DNA of 64,000 nt from Ligustrum vulgare (taxonomy: Eukaryota; Streptophyta; Magnoliopsida; Lamiales; Oleaceae): contig OY743181.1 of NCBI GenBank assembly GCA_963555705.1, forward strand, positions 31,624,513 to 31,688,512, in the 5' to 3' direction. The translations under genes and the position numbers were made by a program. A model generated the notes under the pieces. That model worked only from the letters and a program-made list of their open reading frames with translations. It ran no database searches and was not told where the DNA came from. Positions 41,301-48,235 of the stretch are shown piece by piece; position 1 is the stretch's first letter; each line of letters opens with the position of its first letter.

Positions 41301-43574
41301 CTTTTACAATTCATTCTAATTTCTAACATCATGGTGCACAGAAATTTGAATTTGGATTCTTGTTTTTCCTTTGGCTAAATTTCATGATCAAAGCAGTATG
41401 AAAATACCTTGTAGCTATGTTAAACATGTCCGCTTCCCATTAGAAACTTCACCTACAAAGCAGCAAAAGGTCTAAAGTTTAAAATTCATGTATTGCCAAG
41501 GTTGCTGAGTCATTGTTATCGAGCGGCTTTGTTTTGATACTGCTTACTCCATGTATACCAATTATAAATCCTTTCATTATATCAAGATAATCTTCATAAT
41601 GGAGTATTCATTATAACCATAAACACACCATGTCTTTTGTCTTTTAAACTATAGTGGTCATAGTTAAGCAATGGAAAGCAAGCTTCTAGTTCTAATGAAG
41701 TAAGAATCTAATTAAAAAAATATCTCTGTAATAGATTTCAACAGTATAAATTTTTCTGTTGGAAAGTGTATTAGCCGTAACGTCAGCTTTTCAAACTACC
41801 TTTCAAAATCACAATTGAGCGGAAGTAACTAAAATTCAAATTTCATTTAAAACTCAAATGATCAATAATTCAAATGTTCAAAATAACTTGGACAAAAATA
41901 AGGAATTAAAAATCTCAAATTAAATGTGCTTAGAAACTCCTTAGTAACCACCACCACCGCATGTCCCGTCGCCAACTCCATAATCTGCAAAATTTTGGTT
42001 AAGACGTGAGTATTTCATAGAAATACTCGGTAAATAATTGTTATTACAAATAGGACACATAATCATGATTCAGGTGTCTAAGCGTTCACCCGCAGTCTCA
42101 TAAACAATTAAAACATACAAGTTCAAGTCTCATGCACTTCAGTAAATTCTCATAACATGTTCTCATGCTTAACAAGCAAGAAGTTCTCGTAGTATTGTTT
42201 CATGTTTAAACAAGCAAGTAGTTTGAAATGATAACGTGACATTCTGGGTGTTTAGAATTCGGGTTACAATTGCTAAAAAGTGACTACATAACAAATTAAA
42301 ATACTTATGTATTTTTTTTTGATACTTCACGGGAGAAACATAATTACTCCAAAAAAATAATACTCTTATCTTTATTTTCCCTGAAATGACTATTGAGCAA
42401 AAGCACAAACTTTAAAGGTCAGGGCATATTAAAGTGTTCTTGTCCACAGTATTTGTATGTCTTGGGGCATGGCTTCTTCAGAATAAGGGTAAAAACGAAG
42501 AGTAAATTTTAGGCTCTTTCTGCCTACTTGATTCTATATGTATCATCTTGACACTGAGGCTATTTGCAATGCAGTTGGATATACTAAGAGTACGAGTATA
42601 TTTTGCTGGTGATATTAGAAAACAGGCCTATTTACAATGTAAAATGTTATTATAAAATGTATTAATACTCTTGTGCAACAAAATCTTTTTGTCCTATAAT
42701 GAACTATAACCAGAACTTTGAATAATCTAGATTTACTTAAACTCATTTCACGCCGATGTCTCCATTCTTATTAGTAAATGAAGAAGAATATGTATATAAT
42801 ATCCCCTATTATATTTTTTAACAGTGAAACAAACTGTAATGTAAATCTAAAGTTTTATTACTAATGGATAAGGATTTCACATGTACGAATCAACTTTTTT
42901 TTTTTTTTTTTTTTATATGCATAGGAAATTACAGATTATTTACCCTAGACTAGCCCTCGTCTTCATATGTGCAGGCTGTCCATATTCATGTGTGAAGAGG
43001 GCACCTCATGCTTTCACATTTTCTTCATCAACAGGAACTGCATGTGCAACTTCTCAAGGTTGGCTCCTCCCTCTTTGTTATTTCTTGTTTAGTTTAGACG
43101 CATTATAATCTACTAATATACTTGAAGAATGGGGAATTGGATCCAAGAATATGAGAAGTTCCCTTAGATGTAAATGTATTTGGTGTAAAAATGTCTTGCT
43201 AAACTGTTTTATCCCCATATTGTTATTCATAATTCCATTCTTCACTTATGAAGGGCGTGGTGAAGACTATCAAGTACAGATTGCAATTGGTCAGTGTCCA
43301 AGAAATTGTATTCATTATGTTACACCATCCCAGAGAATTATTCTGGAAGAGCTTCTTGACAGGTATAGCATAGTACTCATTAACGTCTCTCCTATCTTTT
43401 ATTTCTAACACTAGCAACCCATTCTTGTTTTGGTTTTTATCTCTAATCTCTTACACCTCTGTAATCTTTTTTAGTATCATGAACAAGCCATATGATACTT
43501 CAGCCGAGGCCGACTTGCTCTATTCTCTCATTGTCAAAGCAAAATACGAGAATAATCGGTATCAAAAGCCTTAA
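14029..43574 (+). CDS. Plastid-type J-domain plus ferredoxin-like protein, 7 exons
   Basis: Exons 14029-14307, 14413-14493, 40783-40820, 41212-41291, 42975-43058, 43254-43362 and 43475-43574. All introns are GT-AG and the phases join to 256 codons. Residues 1-60 are serine-rich and poor in acidic residues, like a plastid transit peptide. Residues 68-133 form a J domain with HPD at 98-100, the motif that stimulates Hsp70. Residues 155-210 carry cysteines C156, C161, C165, C202 and C206 in a bacterial-ferredoxin-like arrangement (CVGKGCPYSC ... QCPRNCI), suggesting an Fe-S cluster. This architecture matches the small plant family that includes Arabidopsis DJC76, DJC77 and DJC82. I do not choose among them. 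Intron 2 is 26,289 bases. The stop falls just after RYQKP, where I expect family members to run on a little further; see the finding at the C terminus. Confidence 0.9.
14413..14493 (+). CDS. J-domain gene exon 2
   Basis: 27 codons after a TTACAG acceptor. It carries the HPD motif and helix III (IRRVIQAYE). The donor is GAG|GTACTA, phase 0. This is the exon before the giant intron. Confidence 0.9.
14696..15058. mobile_element. MITE with GTTTGGTAAA ends in intron 2
   Basis: The left end TTGTTTGGTAAAAATTTGTT and the right end AAACAAATGTTTACCAAACA are inverted complements with a few mismatches. The span is about 360 bases and includes a TA microsatellite (about 14824-14841). No coding capacity. 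The target duplication could not be assigned. Confidence 0.6.
15063..15269. other. Intronic sequence, nothing recognised
   Basis: AT-rich intron DNA between two MITE-like segments. I see no coding or repeat signal. Confidence 0.5.
15270..15455. mobile_element. MITE fragment with GAACATCTCCAAT end
   Basis: Begins TTTAGAACATCTCCAATACA and shares purine-rich internal blocks ('gaggagaga') with the MITE at 11792-12070. Only one terminal repeat is found. The right end is missing, apparently where the Helitron-like segment starts. Confidence 0.45.
15460..16574 (+). mobile_element. Helitron-like element (3' end well defined)
   Basis: The 3' end has the hairpin CCGTGCATCGCACGG (16548-16562), then eight bases, then CTAA (16571-16574) followed by T. 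This is the standard Helitron terminus. At exactly that point LTR sequence starts (16575), and the homologous LTR at 24671 continues without interruption. The left end, near ACATATATAAAAGTAGAAG, is only suggestive and lacks a clear TC. No Rep/helicase coding, so it would be non-autonomous. Confidence 0.5.
16575..18006 (-). repeat. Partial 3' LTR of a reverse Tekay-type element
   Basis: Homologous to 24671-26084, the outer 1.4 kb of the right LTR. It ends at TGTAAGGAATGTAG (minus strand, 18006) next to pol. The remaining 1.07 kb of LTR (equivalent to 23598-24670) is absent to the left. Confidence 0.8.
18007..18788 (-). pseudogene. Integrase C-terminal part and chromodomain (Tekay type)
   Basis: Minus-strand frame. 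It reads from the end of the integrase core ([16 protein letters not shown], '[19 protein letters not shown]') through the GPY/F module ('[14 protein letters not shown]'). It then reaches a chromodomain tail that shifts frame near 18120 and continues '[16 protein letters not shown]' to about 18010. A chromodomain at the pol end marks a chromovirus. It is broken by a frameshift and stop. Confidence 0.85.
19006..19194 (-). pseudogene. Integrase zinc-finger/core fragment
   Basis: Reads '[22 protein letters not shown]' and '[12 protein letters not shown]', the conserved region between the HHCC finger and the first catalytic aspartate. It shifts frame on both sides, so the integrase cannot be made. 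Confidence 0.75.
19483..19887 (-). pseudogene. RNase H domain of the Tekay-type element
   Basis: Reads '[21 protein letters not shown]', '[13 protein letters not shown]' and '[15 protein letters not shown]', the standard gypsy RNase H motifs. This is the longest intact piece of pol apart from the integrase end. Confidence 0.85.
19888..20866 (-). pseudogene. Reverse transcriptase, decayed
   Basis: The N-terminal part (20636-20866) reads '[18 protein letters not shown]' and 'FIRPSISP'. The palm region is broken by many stops and shifts: 'YEFTVMP' and 'FMELMNRAF' are recognisable near 20390-20480, but the catalytic YxDD strand is not intact. Confidence 0.75.
20916..21330 (-). pseudogene. Aspartic protease region
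   Basis: Contains '[16 protein letters not shown]' (about 21270-21320) and '[16 protein letters not shown]' (20916-21167). The residue where the catalytic aspartate of the usual D-S-G-A triad should be reads as leucine, so the enzyme would be inactive even without the frameshifts. Confidence 0.75.
21480..22360 (-). pseudogene. Gag with CCHC zinc knuckle
   Basis: The start [15 protein letters not shown] is at 22359. The capsid segment '[15 protein letters not shown]' and '[18 protein letters not shown]' is at 21881-22096. The knuckle [12 protein letters not shown] is near 21545, followed by a second, decayed knuckle ('[12 protein letters not shown]'). Frame breaks near 22100 and 21880 make it a pseudogene. 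Confidence 0.85.
22361..23582 (-). other. 5' leader of the Tekay-type element
   Basis: Non-coding stretch between gag start and PBS. It is AT-rich with no frame of note. A long untranslated leader is plausible, though 1.2 kb may include foreign DNA that I could not delimit. Confidence 0.45.
23583..23594 (-). other. Primer binding site
   Basis: TGGTATAAGAGC on the minus strand, one base off the common initiator tRNA-Met site. It lies three bases from the LTR end. Confidence 0.75.
23598..26084 (-). repeat. 5' LTR of the reverse Tekay-type element, 2.5 kb
   Basis: On the minus strand it starts TGTAAGGAATGTAG (26084) and ends GGGGCGTTATA (23598). Its outer 1.4 kb matches the partial LTR at 16575-18006, with scattered differences and small indels, so the insertion is not recent. 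It contains a 35-base hairpin at 23949-23983. Confidence 0.8.
23949..23983. repeat. Near-perfect hairpin in the LTR
   Basis: CGTGAACAGTACCATG and its complement CATGGCACTGTTCACG are separated by three bases, with one mismatch in 16 pairs. It lies in the 3' half of the LTR. Confidence 0.85.
26249..27301. mobile_element. Non-autonomous PIF/Harbinger element, 1053 bp
   Basis: Terminal inverted repeats GGCTGCGTTCTCTTTG and (complement of the right end) GGCTGCGTTATCTTTG, flanked by TTA at 26246-26248 and 27302-27304. The interior is AT-rich with 'gttttcgaaaa' blocks shared with 12085-12902 and the 9.6 kb element. It carries no transposase. It lies in what I take to be LTR sequence of the next gypsy element. 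Confidence 0.85.
27305..27753 (-). repeat. Probable 3' LTR part of a second reverse gypsy element
   Basis: Ends at TATAGCGACCCG on the minus strand, directly beside a polypurine tract (AAGTGGGGGGAGG, minus strand) and the chromodomain tail. The start resembles the LTR start TGTAGCGACC at 57729. It probably continues left of the Harbinger insertion to about 26085. Confidence 0.6.
27754..28470 (-). pseudogene. Collapsed pol: RT start, RNase H end, chromodomain tail
   Basis: Read on the minus strand, the RT N-terminal segment (about 28270-28090, '[12 protein letters not shown]', '[10 protein letters not shown]') is followed at once by the end of RNase H ('[20 protein letters not shown]', about 28050-27960). 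After that comes only a chromodomain tail ('[13 protein letters not shown]'). Most of RT, RNase H and all of the integrase core are missing through internal deletion. Confidence 0.75.
28491..28769 (-). pseudogene. Protease region of the deleted gypsy element
   Basis: Reads '[15 protein letters not shown]' where the family has D-S-G-A-T-H-S-F, then '[16 protein letters not shown]'. The catalytic aspartate is kept but the glycine of the triad has changed to cysteine. Confidence 0.8.
28801..28970 (-). pseudogene. Zinc knuckles of gag
   Basis: [12 protein letters not shown] and, after a gap, a second knuckle-like '[10 protein letters not shown]', followed by a lysine-rich linker to the protease. 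Stops surround it. Confidence 0.7.
29175..29745. other. Unidentified insertion between two gag fragments
   Basis: Foreign segment flanked by two diverged copies of the same 65-base gag sequence (29107-29172 and 29748-29812). It contains a G run (29196-29206) and a block with 'gtgacttcgatggtcctg' near 29397. I do not recognise the family. Confidence 0.45.
29748..30470 (-). pseudogene. Gag of the deleted gypsy element
   Basis: Capsid segment on the minus strand (29780-30064): '[22 protein letters not shown]', '[26 protein letters not shown]'. The N-terminal part upstream to about 30450 is broken by shifts. It is the same general family as the gag at 21881-22360. Confidence 0.8.
31361..32513 (-). 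repeat. 5' LTR of the deleted gypsy element, cut by the gap
   Basis: On the minus strand it ends GAGCGTTGTA (31361), followed by a decayed PBS-like sequence. Near the gap it contains three 'TCGACCGAAATG'-like motifs (32394-32510). Its other end is lost in the run of Ns. Confidence 0.6.
32514..32713. other. Assembly gap (200 N)
   Basis: Exactly 200 N, a typical placeholder of unknown true size. It lies between two LTR ends, a usual place for assemblies to break. The frame reading across it (32508-32801) is not real. Confidence 1.
32714..32742 (+). repeat. 3' tip of a 5' LTR
   Basis: 'TGGCTACAATTGCTATG...GCATCA' matches the end of the LTR at 34315-35077 with a few differences. The rest of this 5' LTR is hidden in the gap. 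Confidence 0.8.
32745..32756 (+). other. Primer binding site
   Basis: TGGTATAAGAGC two bases after the LTR end, as in the element at 23583. Confidence 0.75.
33190..34005 (+). pseudogene. Gypsy protease domain and acidic tail
   Basis: Frame 33238-33573 reads '[21 protein letters not shown]', '[15 protein letters not shown]' and '[18 protein letters not shown]', a gypsy aspartic protease in which the D-G-G/S-C motif has become D-R-E-Y. A lysine-rich and then glutamate-rich, coiled-coil-like tail follows (to about 34000, several stops). No RT, RNase H or integrase is present before the 3' LTR, so the element is a non-autonomous remnant. Confidence 0.7.
34315..35077 (+). repeat. 3' LTR of the protease-only gypsy remnant, 763 bp
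   Basis: Starts TGATGTGTGATCC after a purine-rich tract (CTGAAGGAGGGAA) and ends TTGCATCA. It has a TATA box (TATAAA, 34772-34777) and decayed ACGACCGTAA repeats, and is related to 5500-6085. Confidence 0.75.
35198..37637 (+). mobile_element. Small complete non-autonomous LTR retrotransposon with TSD
   Basis: LTRs at 35203-35722 (520 bases) and 37115-37632 (518 bases), flanked by the 5-base target duplication TATTG (35198-35202, 37633-37637). PBS TGGTATCAGAG follows the first LTR (from 35725). The polypurine tract GGAGGTGGAAGGG precedes the second. The 1.39 kb interior codes only a gag-like protein. The LTRs differ at a few per cent of sites by eye, so the element is of moderate age. Confidence 0.92.
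35755..37114 (+). pseudogene. Gag-only coding region of the small LTR element
   Basis: Begins [19 protein letters not shown] at 35755. After a frame break near 36075 it continues with a retrotransposon gag capsid segment ('[15 protein letters not shown]', '[21 protein letters not shown]', '[14 protein letters not shown]'). After the capsid it runs into an acidic tail. A second frame (36657-37262) overlaps the end and enters the LTR. There is no zinc knuckle, protease or RT, so mobility would need enzymes from a related element. Confidence 0.75.
37638..38479. other. Intronic repeat debris
   Basis: AT-rich. The part at 38040-38220 has 'aagtcc' and 'ggtccc' phrases spaced 30-40 bases apart, as in LTRs of this window, so it is probably an old gypsy LTR fragment. 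38300-38460 may be internal sequence of the copia element to the right. No coding signal. Confidence 0.35.
38464..38478 (-). other. Degenerate primer binding site of copia-like element
   Basis: On the minus strand the LTR end is followed by ATTAATATCAGAGCATAGG, a decayed TGGTATCAGAGC site. Confidence 0.6.
38480..39817 (-). repeat. Ty1/copia-type LTR, 1.34 kb
   Basis: On the minus strand it starts TGTTGGAATTATATTTTCCC and ends GGTTCCCAACA. It has the TGTTGG/CCAACA short inverted repeats typical of copia LTRs. The start resembles the Angela/BARE group. A decayed PBS lies beyond the 3' end, so this was a 5' LTR. The second LTR was not found. Confidence 0.7.
39860..40320 (-). repeat. Truncated Tat-like LTR fragment
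   Basis: Shares layout and phrases with 56165-56720: a direct GTGATCGCAT repeat (three copies near 39940-40030), then 'ttcttcaatttagac' and 'ttcaattaggttcttcc' blocks. Neither LTR terminus is intact. Confidence 0.45.
40357..40623 (+). mobile_element. Solo Cassandra LTR with target duplication
   Basis: LTR 40362-40618 (257 bases, TGTAATACTCAGG to GGGTTGTTACA), flanked by perfect AATCA duplications (40357-40361, 40619-40623). The interior matches the Cassandra TRIM family as I recall it, with a 5S-rRNA-like block at 40446-40516. A solo LTR arises by recombination between the two LTRs of a full element. It is in the sense direction of the host gene. Confidence 0.9.
40446..40516 (+). promoter_or_regulatory. 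5S rRNA-like block (Pol III internal promoter)
   Basis: Segments AACTCCATAATGAAGCATGC, TATGGTGGGTGACCTCTTGA parallel the plant 5S gene around box A, the intermediate element and box C. It is diverged from true 5S RNA, so it is not a 5S gene. Remaining Pol III activity is unknown. Confidence 0.75.
40783..40820 (+). CDS. J-domain gene exon 3 (38 bases)
   Basis: Encodes [12 protein letters not shown] plus two bases of the next Arg codon. Acceptor GAGCAG and donor AAAG|GTAAAC. It completes the J domain. Its small size makes it easy to miss in automatic annotation. Confidence 0.88.
41212..41291 (+). CDS. J-domain gene exon 4
   Basis: 80 bases, encoding [20 protein letters not shown] and the first ferredoxin-domain cysteine (VLCVGK). 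Acceptor GTGTAG and donor AAAG|GTACCG. Confidence 0.9.
41292..42974 (+). other. Intron 4 of the J-domain gene
   Basis: 1.68 kb, AT-rich. The middle part (about 41780-42450) has 'cattctgg', 'aggtgtc' and phrases suggestive of an old retrotransposon leader, but no terminus or coding motif is certain. It ends with a long T tract (42896-42914), then the acceptor GTGCAG. Confidence 0.7.
42975..43058 (+). CDS. J-domain gene exon 5
   Basis: 84 bases encoding [16 protein letters not shown] and on to ATSQ, which holds two cysteines of the ferredoxin-like domain. Donor CAAG|GTTGGC. Confidence 0.9.
43254..43362 (+). CDS. J-domain gene exon 6
   Basis: 109 bases encoding [20 protein letters not shown], then [15 protein letters not shown]. 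This holds the last cysteine pair of the domain. Acceptor ATGAAG, donor ACAG|GTATAG. Confidence 0.9.
43475..43574 (+). CDS. J-domain gene exon 7 and stop
   Basis: Encodes [20 protein letters not shown] and [12 protein letters not shown], then TAA. A one-base shift at CCTTAAAAAG would extend the frame (K-K-Q-P ... STEHVD). The early stop may therefore reflect a one-base insertion relative to relatives. Confidence 0.88.
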
Positions 43575-44115
43575 AAAGCAGCCCAGGTTTTCAACTGAGC
43601 ATGTCGATTTGGTTTTAAATGTCCCATTGGTCTCTATTTACTTTTGAAGAAATGAAAGCCTATTATTCTCTGTTGCCAATTATCTGCGGCCTGAAACAAG
43701 GGAAAAGTTCTGTCTAGTCCTTAGATCATTATTTATATGGAGCATTATATCAAATCTGGGCTTGCTTAGAGACGAACATTTTTGTAGCTATTGTTAATTA
43801 TTATTTTATTTAATACTTCATATATGATGTTCATCATTTTGATTACTCGATGAATTGTGCTAAAGTGTCAAGTTTGCAACTTGTAGTAGATTGCTGATTT
43901 CTATCTCTGGTTTTTCAAAAAGAATTTTCACTAAGGAGAAAGGATGAAGAAGAATTCTACCCATTATGTACTAGAATAAGAAGACCTATGTTCTAACATC
44001 TTCACTTTTCAGTGTATCAAGATGCAACTTGGAATAAAAATAATTTTTCCAGTTGCACTTGAGATGAACTTGGAATCTGGAGTGTCTCTACAAATCAGAG
44101 TAATTCTTGGGGGCT
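43575..44115 (+). other. 3' flank of the J-domain gene
   Basis: Probable 3' UTR and downstream DNA. AATAAA-like signals occur (for example GAATAAAAATAA near 44033). No other gene is recognised. Confidence 0.5.
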
Positions 44116-44420
44116 TGATAAGTACAATTTTGTACTTACGATAACCTTAAATTTGGATAATTGTATGCTTTGGAGTATGATATTGCTAAATTGTGTATTT
44201 ATTTAATTGTTTTAGGTAAAACACGAATATGGATGCATTGGAGGCTAAATGAAGAAAAATGTTCAAAATTGTGCAAAAATGTCAAAGTGGGGACTAACTT
44301 GTAAACTTTAAAAAGATGAAGACTTGTAGGGACTAACTTGTAAACTTTAAAAAGATGAAGACTTGTAATGCAATTTGTCAACATTTTCAGTAAATCAATG
44401 AAAAATAGCAAGCTAGTTTT
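44116..44420 (+). repeat. 5' part of a Tat-like LTR
   Basis: Begins TGATAAGTACAATTTTGTAC after GGGGGC and runs into 'gtgcaaaaatg' and 'ggggactaacttgtaaac' blocks of the type found in Tat/Ogre LTRs. It contains an exact 39-base direct tandem duplication at 44291-44368. The rest is lost in AT-rich debris. Confidence 0.5.
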
Positions 44421-47130
44421 TGAGGTTGTGATGAGATGTTGAGATTATAAATAATATTATTTTTTTATTGAGACATTTATGAGAAGAATTATGAAATTAG
44501 AGATTTAAAGACTTGGTTTTTAATTATTGGGAATTAAGGACTTGATATTGTGTTTGAGTAAGTAAATTGCTTCCTCTATTTTGAGAGAAATTTATAATGT
44601 AGTTTGTTCTTGTAATTAGATTTTGGAACTATGATTTGTGGCATATATTTTATAAGTATGAAAAAGGAGTGGTCATTTGAGCCAATTAATGTATTGAAGG
44701 AAGTGATATTGTGATAGTGGAAACTATGATTTGAAATTGTTATGTTGAGGGGTTATGAATTGATTTTTCTGGGATACTTTTGGTGGAATTGAAGTTTGTT
44801 GGAATTCCTGTTGGTTATGAAGTATACTTACAGGTTGGATAAGTCCAAATTACAAGGGAGACTCTGTTTAGAATTTTATCTTTTTGAGTTAAGAGCATAG
44901 TAAGGTGAGCAGCCCACTAAGGAAATTGATGTTAGACTTGCAAGTTCAGTTACACCACAAGCAAGATTTAGTAAATGAATAATAAAGGGATGATGACTCT
45001 TGAGATATTTTTGGCTTCTTCGAAGTATAATCATTTTTTGGAATGGATATAATTCTATTGAAATGCTCTCCTTGTTTCACAATTTCAAAAACAAGATGAT
45101 GTATACAACTACTTGGATATCAAGGTATACATAAAGTTATGTGATGACTTGATGCATACATTGGGAATTGCCAAGTTATATTTTGAAAGATGAGTGAAGA
45201 CAAATATTATGGCATTATTGAGAAGAATCTTAATTATTCTTGGGAACAAATTGATTATTAGTATGAAATGATCACTTATATTGGAGAATATTATAAATTA
45301 TGATGGTACGTGATAATACTGTTGATTAATTTTGGAAGTTGATTGGTAGATGATGTGTTAAAGATTTTGTTATTTACATGCAATATGATTATATGGAAAA
45401 GTCAGTTATCATGAATGGGAGATATTAAAAATATTTTATAGTGAGATGCCATAAAGGAGTAACCATTTATACAAAGTGAGAATTTGGGGACATATGATTG
45501 AGTGTTTGGAATTATGTGAGATAATAATGATTGTCATAAGGTCATTTGAATATAAAAGGTACAATAGATAATTATAAGGAATAATGTGGTTTTTCTTATG
45601 GTGAGAACTGAAGGTGATGATGTGTTGAGATTATGAAATAAGTTGACTTTCCACGAATAAGTTATGCTATATTTGGTTCTAAGTGGAATTCAAAGAAAGA
45701 GAGGTCTCAGTCATGGAAAATAAATCGAGGTTTCCTCGTAATTTGAATGATTCACTGATGTACATTAAGTTTTCATTTATGATACTAGAATATTATGAGA
45801 GAAATTGTTGGATGAAATTGATGAATGAAATTTTATCAGGTCCTAGATTTGTACAAGTATTATAGAAGTAATGCATTTGATCGGAGGAAAGTTTATGATG
45901 GATCATACCTTGAAATTTTGGAGATTGTTATTGATGGTATCTTGTTTCGAAAATAAGAAATGAACTTTTATGCATTAATCCTTGTGGATAGGATTTGTGG
46001 AAAATGGGGATAAGACTTCATAATGATTACTTACTATGGAGTAGAGTGTTGCTAAGAAAGAGTGACAACGGTAGAATCCAAGGTTTATTGAGTTTGGGAG
46101 ATTGATACATAATCTTAGTGAGTATATTGACGTATAAGGTTCATGTGATACATATGATGGTTATTATATTGTAATCTTAGAGAGATTGATATGATCATTT
46201 GAGGTCATATGATACGATGATAAGCGGCATGTTACACGATTACCAAAAAATATGGTGAGTAGACGGTTAATGGATGTTATGGTTAACCGTGAAAGAATTG
46301 TGTGAATATATGGAGTCAATTGATCTTATCTTGATCATTTATTGAATCATGGTGGGATATTACCTACGATTGGGAATCTTCATTTTGAGTAATAAGATAT
46401 ATGGATTTAATTAAAATTTTGGTGATGCAGTCTCGATTACTTATTATCGGTTGTACTTTAGATGTGAGCAAAATATTTTGCTACAATAATGGAAAACCTG
46501 AGATGATCAGTTGTGTGACTTTTGCTTATAATGGGATTGTATCTTTGGGTTAAGTAAACTTGATGAGGAATCCTATATGATTCAAAGAAGTCTTATTTAT
46601 TGGTGATAGACTTAATCGGAGTATTGTTCAAAGCATGACATAAATTGAAGTTGGAGAACAGGAAAAATTGTATCTTGAACTTCAGATTGGGAAATTAGTG
46701 AGGTTTCTTAAGTTTGAGATCATCATATCTGATCCTTATGATGATACTTTAAATTAGTGCATTACTCCTTAGCTAGAATGAGTATGTGATACCAAGTACT
46801 TGATGCATGATTTAAAAGTATGAACTAAAGGATTTAAGTTTAAATTTCTCCAATTTTGAAAAGGAAATTTCAGTCAAGTTTAGAAATGATTATGTATGTG
46901 AATCTTTCCATAAAAATTCTTCCAAGTTTAGGTTTGTACTCAATATTTTGGAATTGATACCGCGTTTCTATATTTTGGATCATAAGATTTTATTCTTGAT
47001 CAATCTTCTTGATTTTTAGTTTATGCATTGGAACAATTAATATTTATATCATGGGTTCGATATTAGTATAGATCCTTGAAAGGTTGGAAATAGAAGGTCA
47101 ATGAATGAGTTAATAAGTTGGATAATGTCG
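44421..47130 (+). mobile_element. Decayed gypsy retrotransposon sequence
   Basis: No open frame survives. 44800-44890 resembles the 3' part of Tekay LTRs ('aagtccaaattacaagggag', 'gagactctg'). 46600-46800 has the look of the RNase H-integrase linker. It leads into the clear integrase at 47170, so it is most likely the body of the same + strand element. Confidence 0.45.
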
Positions 47131-47169
47131 GATGATTGATTGAGTTCTACTCAATCGCTATCAAGCGTC

Positions 47170-47652
47170 TTTTCGCATAGTTTCGTATGAGGTACATATA
47201 TATGTTAGAGAGGTTGTCTGATTTCATGGATTGCTAGTGTCCATTTTTCAGATAGAGACATGGGGATTTTCCCTCGAGAATTTGGAAGAGTTTACTGATG
47301 GCTATGGGTACTAAGTTGAATTTTATTGCTGCATACCATCTCCGGATTCAGACATTGAAGGAGATACTTAGGGCATGTGTTCTAGACCCAAATGGTAATT
47401 GAGAGACATATTTTCCATTAGTCGAGTTTGCGTACAACAAACAGTTTTCGGGCTATCATTGATATATCACCATACGAAGCACTGTATGGGTGAAGATGTC
47501 GATCGCCAACGTATTGGGATGAAGTTGGCAAGAGGAAATTATTGGGTCCAGAATTAATTGAGAAAACAGTGGAGGCTATCGAGAAGATCAGATTACGGAT
47601 TTAAGCTACCCAAAACAGACAGATAAGCTATGCCGATCAAAGAAGGAAAGAC
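47170..47652 (+). pseudogene. Integrase core, left part (interrupted)
   Basis: Reads 'MGTKLNFIAAYH', 'FPLVEFAYNKQFSG', 'ISPYEALYG' and 'YWDEVGKRKLLGPELIEKTV', with several stops and shifts. The frame 'SYADQRRKD' is cut at 47655 by the Harbinger element and resumes at 57258. Confidence 0.85.
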
Positions 47653-47999
47653 TTAGCCCCTGTTCTCTTTACTGTTTTTAAGCCATTTTGTGTTTTTATT
47701 TTCGAAAACATCAAAAACGCGTTATCATTACCATTCTCCAAAACAACTTTTCCAAAACAAGGATAAAATTTACAAAGGAAATACAAAATGCTGAAATCAT
47801 TGTTTTGAACCTTTTACATGTAAACAACCCGTCCATTTAAAACGCGGAAAAGGCCGCATTTTGACAAAACTTGGGCTAGCTCAACTGGAGAGCTACACAT
47901 TTACTACAATAGATGTCGCGGGTTCGAACAACACAGCCACTCTCTCTCCCTTTTTTTAACTCTGTATCAAAAATAACCTAAACCTAAACGCATCTTCAC

Positions 48000-48235
48000 T
48001 TTTCCCCCCATCTCCATCAGCCACAGCTAGTGAATGATTTTCCCCTCTCCTCCCCTTCTCCATTTTCGACACTAAGATCCGTCCGGCGTTGCTCCGCATC
48101 GGAGTTCACTTCTCCCCAAGTCACCATCAACTGCAGCCAATGGACGAGCCTCCCCTCTCCTCCCCTTCTCCGTTTTCGATAGCAAGATCCGTCCAGTGTC
48201 GCTCTGTACCGGAGCATCTGAACTCGGACAACACA
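48000..48235 (+). promoter_or_regulatory. Probable promoter/leader region of the Harbinger element
   Basis: CT-rich, with two diverged copies of a 110-base unit (about 48040-48105 and 48147-48212, both with 'CCCCTCTCCTCCCCTTCTCC' and 'aagatccgtcc'). It is GC-rich relative to its surroundings. Leader function is inferred from position upstream of ORF1. Confidence 0.4.

Noticed and set aside
44421..47130. Possible second host gene
   Set aside because: No splice-compatible conserved frame was found, and the remains resemble gypsy LTR and pol sequence.
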